A DNA stretch of 64,000 nt from Streptomyces ficellus (GTDB taxonomy: Bacteria; Actinomycetota; Actinomycetes; Streptomycetales; Streptomycetaceae): NCBI RefSeq assembly GCF_009739905.1, contig NZ_CP034279.1:1860001-1924000 (forward strand), in the 5' to 3' direction. This document shows, piece after piece, positions 61,332-64,000 of this stretch. How positions within the stretch are numbered: position 1 is the first letter of the stretch; the number at the start of each line of letters is the position of its first letter. Below the pieces are notes generated by a model. That model was not told where the DNA came from, did not search any database, and saw only the letters and a program-made list of their open reading frames with translations. The position numbers and the translations under genes were made by a program.

Positions 61332-62543
61332 TCAGCCTGTTCCGACGAAGATCACGAACAGCAGCCACACCACCGGAGCGGTCGGCAGCAGCGAGTCCAG
61401 CCGGTCCATGATGCCGCCGTGCCCCGGCAGCAGGGTGCCCATGTCCTTGATCCCCAGGTCCCGCTTGATCATGGACTCGCCGAGGTCGCCCAGCGTGGCG
61501 CTGGCCGCGACGGCGAGGCCCAGCAGCAGGCCCTGCCACCAGGTGCCGCCGTCGATGGCGAACTCCATGCACAGCGCGCCCGCCGCCATGGCGAACGCCA
61601 CCGCCCCCAGGAGCCCCTCGCGGGTCTTGCCCGGGCTGATGCGCGGCGCCAGCTTGTGCTTGCCGAACCGCCAGCCGACCGCGTACGCGCCGGTGTCGCT
61701 GACCACGGTCAGGACGAGGAAGGTCAGCACCCGCCACGGACCGTCGTCCGCGGTGAGCATCAGCGCCACGAACGTCGCGAGGAACGGGACGTAGAACGCG
61801 GCGAAGACACCGGCCGTGACGTCCTTCAGGTAACCCTCGGGCGACTCGGTCATCCGCCACACGAGCACCGCGAGCGCGGTGAGCGCCATGGCGACCCAGG
61901 CCCCCTCGGCCCCGCGCACGTACCCGGCCACGACCATGGCCGCGCCGCCCACGGCCAGCGGCACGAGCGGAGCCCTGATCGACTTGCGCTCCTGAAGGCG
62001 GGACGTCAGCTCCCACAGCCCGACCACGACGGCGACCGCTATCACACCGACGAACACGGCCTTGACGACGAAGAGCGACGCGACGATCACGGCGCCGAGC
62101 CCCACGCCGACCCCTATGGCGGCCCGCAGGTCCCGGCCGGCCCGCTTCTTCTGCTTCCTCGGCGGACCGGGCAGCTCCGTGGGCTGCGGCGCTCCCGACT
62201 GCGGGCTGGGCATGGGCTCCTGCGGATTCTCCGGCTGCGGCGACCGGTCCTGCCGCGGCTGTCCGTGCGGCTGCCACGGCTGGTCCGGCCGCTGCGGCAG
62301 CTCGTCACGGAACAGGGGACCGCTCAGCGGAGCGGTCCCCCGGTCGCGGTCGTCCTGGCCTCCACCGGTGTCGCCACCGGCGGGAACGTCGGGCACGATG
62401 GGCATGGGCCGAGTCTGCTGCGCCTCATGCCCGTCGTAGGCGGGACCCGCCGGGGCTGCCGGAGCGAACCCCGGGTGGTGCCCCTGGTCGGGCGGACCCC
62501 ATTGACCGCCTCTCGGCGGGGCCCCCCAGGAAGAGTCGTTCAT
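61332..62543 (-). CDS. cdsA: Phosphatidate cytidylyltransferase with long N-terminal extension
   Basis: 403 residues. CdsA makes CDP-diacylglycerol from phosphatidate and CTP at the membrane, feeding phospholipid synthesis. The C-terminal 270 residues hold about eight helices and the full family signature, SMIKRDLGIKDMG followed by LLPGHGGIMDRLD. The first 135 residues are Pro/Gln/Gly-rich and low complexity (SPQPENPQEPMPSPQSG), unusual for CdsA in general and probably disordered in the cytosol. ATG 62543 shares one base with the frr stop (TGATG). Part of the conserved pyrH-frr-cdsA series. Confidence 0.95.
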   Translation of the reverse strand: MNDSSWGAPPRGGQWGPPDQGHHPGFAPAAPAGPAYDGHEAQQTRPMPIVPDVPAGGDTGGGQDDRDRGTAPLSGPLFRDELPQRPDQPWQPHGQPRQDRSPQPENPQEPMPSPQSGAPQPTELPGPPRKQKKRAGRDLRAAIGVGVGLGAVIVASLFVVKAVFVGVIAVAVVVGLWELTSRLQERKSIRAPLVPLAVGGAAMVVAGYVRGAEGAWVAMALTALAVLVWRMTESPEGYLKDVTAGVFAAFYVPFLATFVALMLTADDGPWRVLTFLVLTVVSDTGAYAVGWRFGKHKLAPRISPGKTREGLLGAVAFAMAAGALCMEFAIDGGTWWQGLLLGLAVAASATLGDLGESMIKRDLGIKDMGTLLPGHGGIMDRLDSLLPTAPVVWLLFVIFVGTG

Positions 62544-63100
62544 CAGACCTCGAGCAGCTCGGCTTCCTTGTGCTTGAGCAGCTCGTCCACCTGCGTGACG
62601 TACTTCGCGGTGGTGTCGTCGAGCTCCTTCTCCGCGCGGCGCACCTCGTCCTCGCCGGCCTCCTTGTCCTTGACCAGCTTGTCAAGGGCGTCCTTGGCCT
62701 TGCGGCGCACCGAACGGATGGAGATCTTCGAGTCCTCGGCCTTGCCCTTGGCGACCTTGATGTACTCGCGGCGCCGCTCCTCGGTGAGCTCGGGGAACAC
62801 CACACGGATGATGTTGCCGTCGTTGCTCGGGTTGACGCCCAGGTCGGAGTCGCGGATGGCCTGCTCAATGTTGCGCAGCGCGCTCTTGTCGAACGGGGTC
62901 ACCACGGCCATGCGGGGCTCCGGCACGGAGAACGACGCCAGCTGGTTGATCGGCGTCGTGGCACCGTAGTAGTCGGCCACGATCTTGTTGAACATGGCCG
63001 GGTGCGCACGCCCGGTACGGATCGCGGCGAAGTCCTCCTTGGCGACCAGGACGGCCTTCTCCATCTTCTCCTCTGCCTCGAGGAGGGTCTCTTCGATCAC
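62543..63100 (-). CDS. frr: Ribosome recycling factor
   Basis: 185 residues, exactly the usual length of RRF. Conserved segments: [56 protein letters not shown] and [20 protein letters not shown]. It dismantles the post-termination ribosome with EF-G. The GTG at 63100 gives the family start and has AGGAG upstream; an adjacent GTG (63103) precedes it. It overlaps the cdsA start by one base and follows pyrH by 136 nt. Confidence 0.97.
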   Translation of the reverse strand: MIEETLLEAEEKMEKAVLVAKEDFAAIRTGRAHPAMFNKIVADYYGATTPINQLASFSVPEPRMAVVTPFDKSALRNIEQAIRDSDLGVNPSNDGNIIRVVFPELTEERRREYIKVAKGKAEDSKISIRSVRRKAKDALDKLVKDKEAGEDEVRRAEKELDDTTAKYVTQVDELLKHKEAELLEV

Positions 63101-63236
63101 CACTTGCTCCTGCGTGTCTATGAGTAGGCCCGGCGTACAAAGGGCTGCGGAACCTGCGTCGCGTGTGTCCCCTGCACGGTGTCCGACCGGCAGGGCTTTG
63201 TCCATCCCCTCGCGGGGCACCCCTGGGGACCCGGGA

Positions 63237-64000
63237 TCAGGTCCTGGTGCCCTGGTCGCTCACGAGAGTGCCGATCTTCTCACCCTTCACGGCCCGGGCG
63301 ATATTGCCCGCCGCGAGCAGCTCGAAGACGAGGATCGGGAGGTTGTTGTCGCGGCAGAGGGTGATGGCGGTGGCGTCGGCGACCCTGAGGTCGCGGGAGA
63401 GCACCTCGCCGTACTCCAGCGCGTCGAACTTCACCGCGTCCGGGTTGGCCTTGGGGTCGGAGTCGTAGACCCCGTCCACCCCGTTCTTGCCCATCAGGAG
63501 GGCTTCCGCGTCGATCTCCAGGGCGCGCTGGGCGGCGGTGGTGTCCGTGGAGAAGTAGGGCATGCCCATGCCCGCGCCGAAGATCACGACGCGGCCCTTC
63601 TCCAGGTGGCGGACCGCGCGCAGCGGGATGTACGGCTCGGCGACCTGCCCCATGGTGATGGCGGTCTGGACCCGGGAGTCGATGCCCTCCTTCTCCAGGA
63701 AGTCCTGGAGGGCGAGGCAGTTCATGACCGTACCGAGCATGCCCATGTAGTCGGAGCGGGCCCGGTCCATGCCGCGTACCTGCAGCTCCGCGCCGCGGAA
63801 GAAGTTGCCGCCGCCGATCACGACGGCGATCTGCGCGCCGTCGCGGACGACCGCGGCGATCTCGCGCGCGATGGCGTGTACGACGTCGGGATCGACGCCG
63901 AGGCCCCCACCGCCGGCGAACGCCTCGCCGGACAGCTTCAGCATGAAGCGACCGGCGACATTTTTACCGGTGTTGTCGTCGCCCTGTGCGGCGCCCTGGT
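63237..64000 (-). CDS. pyrH: UMP kinase, 5' end beyond the window
   Basis: At least 254 residues of PyrH, which phosphorylates UMP to UDP. The frame reads through [20 protein letters not shown] upstream to the window edge ([13 protein letters not shown]), so the true start lies outside; the internal Met at 63944 is not the start. Other motifs: [53 protein letters not shown] and [17 protein letters not shown]. It is hexameric and allosterically controlled in bacteria. First known gene of the pyrH-frr-cdsA-rlmN run here. Confidence 0.96.
   Translation of the reverse strand, partial: QGAAQGDDNTGKNVAGRFMLKLSGEAFAGGGGLGVDPDVVHAIAREIAAVVRDGAQIAVVIGGGNFFRGAELQVRGMDRARSDYMGMLGTVMNCLALQDFLEKEGIDSRVQTAITMGQVAEPYIPLRAVRHLEKGRVVIFGAGMGMPYFSTDTTAAQRALEIDAEALLMGKNGVDGVYDSDPKANPDAVKFDALEYGEVLSRDLRVADATAITLCRDNNLPILVFELLAAGNIARAVKGEKIGTLVSDQGTRT

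Noticed and set aside
1..64000. Secondary-metabolite gene cluster or tRNA genes
   Set aside because: No polyketide synthase, peptide synthetase, terpene cyclase or lanthipeptide genes were seen; no T-loop-type GGTTCRA sequence in a tRNA-like setting was found by reading.

Overview
The window is a chromosomal segment of an actinomycete, almost certainly a Streptomyces. It is very GC-rich with G/C at nearly every third codon position, uses GTG starts often, and carries typical streptomycete families (DUF574 methyltransferase, PucR regulator, DUF4439 ferritin-like protein, one-transmembrane Ser/Thr kinase). From memory, the gene order resembles the S. coelicolor region around SCO5650-SCO5705; this was not checked. 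56 protein genes or gene parts are annotated, including one truncated kinase gene and one gene cut by the window edge. No tRNA, rRNA, CRISPR array or intact transposon was seen.

Layout. 1-5.6 kb: rimP, a lipoprotein/ferritin-like pair, a degenerate APH(6)-like protein, a stand-alone SPFH protein and proS. 5.6-17.5 kb, all minus strand: two GNAT acetyltransferases, the isoprenoid set dxr-rseP-ispG, an EPSP-synthase paralogue with an altered active-site loop, an acyl-CoA dehydrogenase, an aldehyde dehydrogenase and an EamA transporter. 17.8-24.6 kb: PucR regulator, membrane ATPase, gabT, PAP2 phosphatase and a small unknown protein. 24.7-32.0 kb: a minus-strand polyamine operon (aldehyde dehydrogenase, PotD, PotA, PotB, PotC, FAD amine oxidoreductase). 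32.2-40.2 kb: NADAR protein, DUF4190 protein, a translationally coupled run from an aminodeoxyfutalosine/adenosine deaminase to a truncated histidine kinase, a serine hydrolase and a Ser/Thr kinase. 40.2-43.8 kb: a second polyamine/GABA locus (aldehyde dehydrogenase, divergent Lrp regulator, class III aminotransferase). 43.9-56.1 kb: ABC exporter pair, LOG protein, DUF1275 protein, serine hydrolase, two mannosyltransferase-like genes, a two-component system, a DMT protein and an orphan kinase. 56.1-60.0 kb: thiamine ABC operon behind a TPP riboswitch. 60.0-64.0 kb: pyrH-frr-cdsA-rlmN.

Working together. The polyamine/GABA genes could form a near-complete route: import by PotABCD, oxidation or transamination to aminobutyraldehyde, dehydrogenation to GABA, then GabT and an aldehyde dehydrogenase to succinate. 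Pathway roles of individual dehydrogenases are inferred from context.

The most unusual feature is a dispersed, hairpin-rich repeat family seen four times. Three copies lie between genes (about 7.2-7.7, 17.6-17.8 and 32.8-33.1 kb). The fourth (50.8-51.2 kb) lies inside the reading frame of a membrane glycosyltransferase and leaves that frame open, which suggests an element that moved and can be tolerated within a protein, as Rickettsia palindromic elements can.
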